In this document: positions 62,301 to 64,000 of the stretch, piece by piece
Layout of the letters: each line of letters begins with the position of its first letter
How positions within the stretch are numbered: position 1 is the first letter of the stretch
DNA from: Sanghuangporus weigelae
Taxonomy: Eukaryota; Basidiomycota; Agaricomycetes; Hymenochaetales; Hymenochaetaceae
DNA length: 64,000 nucleotides
Direction: 5' to 3'
NCBI GenBank assembly: GCA_033182465.1
Contig: CP137321.1
Span: 2,666,001-2,730,000 of the forward strand
Translations under genes and position numbers: made by a program
The notes under the pieces: model-generated
Seen by the model: the letters and a program-made list of their open reading frames with translations, nothing else
Told to the model about the DNA's origin: nothing
Database searches by the model: none

Positions 62301-63610
62301 CGGGCGAGGACGGGCGGGTGACGGGTGCGAGTATGCGCTCGAGCCCGAGTCATTTGCCCGTGTCGTTGCCCCCGATGCCGCCTGCGCTGTACGGCGCGCC
62401 GCGTGGAAGAGGGGTGAAGAAGCGCGATCGGGTGGCGGATCTGAGAGGGGAAGCGACGGGAGGTGGTGTTGGTCCGGGTGGAGGAGCGAAGGTGAACGGT
62501 GCAGGGGGTACGGCAGGTGGAGGGAGGGTGAAGCCCCCGCCGAGAGTGGACAGCACGCAGCCGCGCGAGACGAGTCCGGAGCCCATCTCGGAGGAAGACG
62601 AAGACTCGGGCGAGGAGACTGCGGGGGAGAAATACGAGCACGAGCATCGCGAGCATGCCCCTTCTTCGCGTCTTCTCCCCGGATACAACCACCAAACCCG
62701 AGATTGGGGCCGGAGGGCAAACGGGAATAACGGCAACGTGAATGGGATGGGCCTGACGCGTGGTAACGACGGGGAGAACGACGTCGGGGAGTGGGTGGAC
62801 GAAGAGTCCGATGAGGAGGAGGAGCTGCTCGACTTGGAGTTCCACCCCTCCTACGTGACGAATGCGGATCGGAGACGCAGGAGGTGGGAGCAGCGATGGG
62901 AGGATCTAGCGCGCGCCGTAAGTCCCTTTTCCAAAAAAAAAAAAAAAAAAAAAAACTGTTGTCACTAACTATATTTCCTTCACCAGTTCCAAGCCCTGGA
63001 CAGAGAAACAGACGCGACGCTCCTCGTGCTCGCCTCCCCAGCCCACACGAACAAGCTCTACTCCCTCTCCTCGCGCTCCATCCGGCGCGACGCGCAGCTC
63101 TTCGACGGGCACGCCATGCACGCCGCGCGGGGCGCCTTCACCCAGATCGCGGGCCAGCGACGGAGCGCGCGCACGCAGCGCAGGGCGAGCCTGCTCGAGC
63201 GGCTCTACTACGCTTCCTCCGCCCTCTCCACGCACGCTGCGCCGCAGAGTCAGGATGCAGCTGCTCCGCAGGCAGGGGAGGGCGAGCGAGACGCCGCCGG
63301 CTCACAAGCGCAGAACGGCTCCCCCGAGTCGGGGACGGGCGCGGACGCCGCCCCACCGGAAATAGGGGAGCGCGAAGAAGACCTGCGCAGGATCCTCCGC
63401 ACCGCGCTGCACAGTCTGAGCGCGCTGCACCAGATGTACGAAGAGCGCGAGGCGCGCTGGAGGATCGAGGAGCGGCGGATGCGGGAGGAGCGCGAGGGCG
63501 TGGACTTGCTCGTCAGGCAGGCATTTGGCAGCACCGGGGCTGGTGGTGGTGCGGGTGGGTTTATGGAGATGGGAGGGATGGGAGAGCAGCCGTTCTTGCC
63601 TTTACCTTGA
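59381..63610 (+). CDS. Very long low-complexity Gln/Ser/Gly-rich protein, function unknown
   Basis: Not recognised. An almost uninterrupted frame (59381-62917), a 69-bp intron (62918-62986) and a last exon (62987-63610) give 1,386 residues, or 1,355 if a likely stop-free intron (59469-59561) is removed. It has poly-Gln tracts (about residues 18-25, 87-94, 212-226), GQGQGQ and SASASA repeats, acidic runs (NDDDDDDDDDDEEESEE), TNTNTNTNGNGNG and many PY-rich stretches, all signs of intrinsic disorder. The only region with conserved-looking content is the last exon: FQALDRETDATLLVLASPAHTN, SLSSRSIRRDAQLFDGHAMH and a charged coiled-coil near the end (SALHQMYEEREARWRIEERR). GC content and codon use are markedly higher than in the rest of the window. 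Long open frames on the opposite strand are shadows. Confidence 0.7.
59469..59561 (+). other. Probable stop-free intron in the Gln-rich gene
   Basis: 93 bp beginning GTATAC and ending CATCTACAG, with a TACTTACT sequence that can act as branch site. It has no stop in frame, is T-rich in a GC-rich coding region, and encodes a hydrophobic/aromatic stretch unlike the Gln/Ser-rich flanks. Removing it joins STSS and APAQSAAAA-type sequence smoothly. Confidence 0.6.
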
Positions 63611-64000
63611 ACTTGAGGATAGACAAACGTATTTTCTTCCTTTGTTCTATTTTGTTTCGTTTTGTTTTGTTTTGCTTTAGCCTCTCACACTCTCACACCC
63701 TCATCACGTCCCCACTTGTATGTACACTTTTGTACTCCTGATCCATCTTCTGTATCGCTGTCTTTCTCTGTATCCGCTATCTATCCCCGGCATCTTTTGT
63801 AAAAGACACAAATCTTCTTCAAGCTACATACATACGTACAGCTTCAGGACTCGCTCTCGTATCGGTCTCTTCTGTTGTCTTTGTCTCCGTGGTCTCGCTT
63901 TTTTGAATACTTTTCCTCCTGCTCTGTATCTCTCTTATATACGACTATACAGATACAGAACCGCTAAAGTCGAATCAGAGTGTCTTTGTGAGCGGTGGCA
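63611..64000. other. 3' flank of the Gln-rich gene
   Basis: T/C-rich sequence including a TTTTGTTTCGTTTTGTTTTG run at about 63650-63670; presumably 3' UTR. No further gene starts before the window ends. Confidence 0.5.

Noticed and set aside
59633-62845. Long minus-strand open frames (up to 383 codons) opposite the Gln-rich gene
   Set aside because: GC-rich sequence suppresses stops on the antisense strand. Their composition (poly-Leu, poly-Val, poly-Cys) is the complement of poly-Gln and acidic codons, and splice and domain evidence favour the plus strand.

Overview
The window reads as nuclear DNA of a filamentous basidiomycete, most likely a wood-decay Agaricomycete. The genes are dense and cut by many introns of about 50 bp with GT..AG ends. 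There is a class II (ligninolytic-type) manganese peroxidase, a PurK-PurE fused ADE2, a CBM19-type chitin-binding secreted protein and a Crinkler/RHS-like P-loop NTPase.

Layout. Positions 1-7922 form a gene-poor, repeat-rich block. It holds a giant inverted repeat (arms 1-1300 and 2146-3445 around an 845-bp spacer, the left arm running off the window), a CG-rich unexplained stretch, a 27-bp minisatellite (4826-5310), LTR-like remnants and an AT-rich tail. No transposase, reverse transcriptase or integrase frame is visible there. The rest is ordinary gene space: URB1/NPA1 (-), NTPase (+), ADE2 (-), manganese peroxidase (-), alpha/beta hydrolase (-), CBM19 protein (+), cytochrome P450 (-), a decayed DUF676 lipase-like gene (+), a small secreted protein (-), TCF25/RQC1 (-), a kelch-repeat protein (-), a PPR-like mitochondrial protein (+), an MCH1-type MFS transporter (-), a degenerate MFS fragment (-), a WD40 + inositol-polyphosphate 5-phosphatase protein (-), SMC3 (+), an allantoate-permease-like MFS transporter (+), a serine carboxypeptidase (+) and a very long Gln/Ser-rich unknown protein (+).

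There is no obvious gene cluster. Housekeeping genes (ribosome biogenesis URB1, purine synthesis ADE2, ribosome quality control RQC1, cohesin SMC3) are mixed with secreted or oxidative genes (peroxidase, P450, carboxypeptidase, CBM19 protein). Several pairs are divergent and share short promoters (URB1/NTPase, hydrolase/CBM19, P450/lipase, kelch/PPR, phosphatase/SMC3).

Points most worth a second look: the giant inverted repeat; a DUF676 gene that carries, among other defects, a 46-bp insertion that is an inverted copy of the adjacent coding sequence; in-frame stop-free introns in ADE2 and probably in the Gln-rich protein; a decayed MFS fragment whose intact relative lies about 11 kb away on the other strand; and a peroxidase with all three Mn ligands but His at the catalytic-Trp position. 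Exon borders were placed by eye from splice signals and family conservation; no search or alignment program was run.
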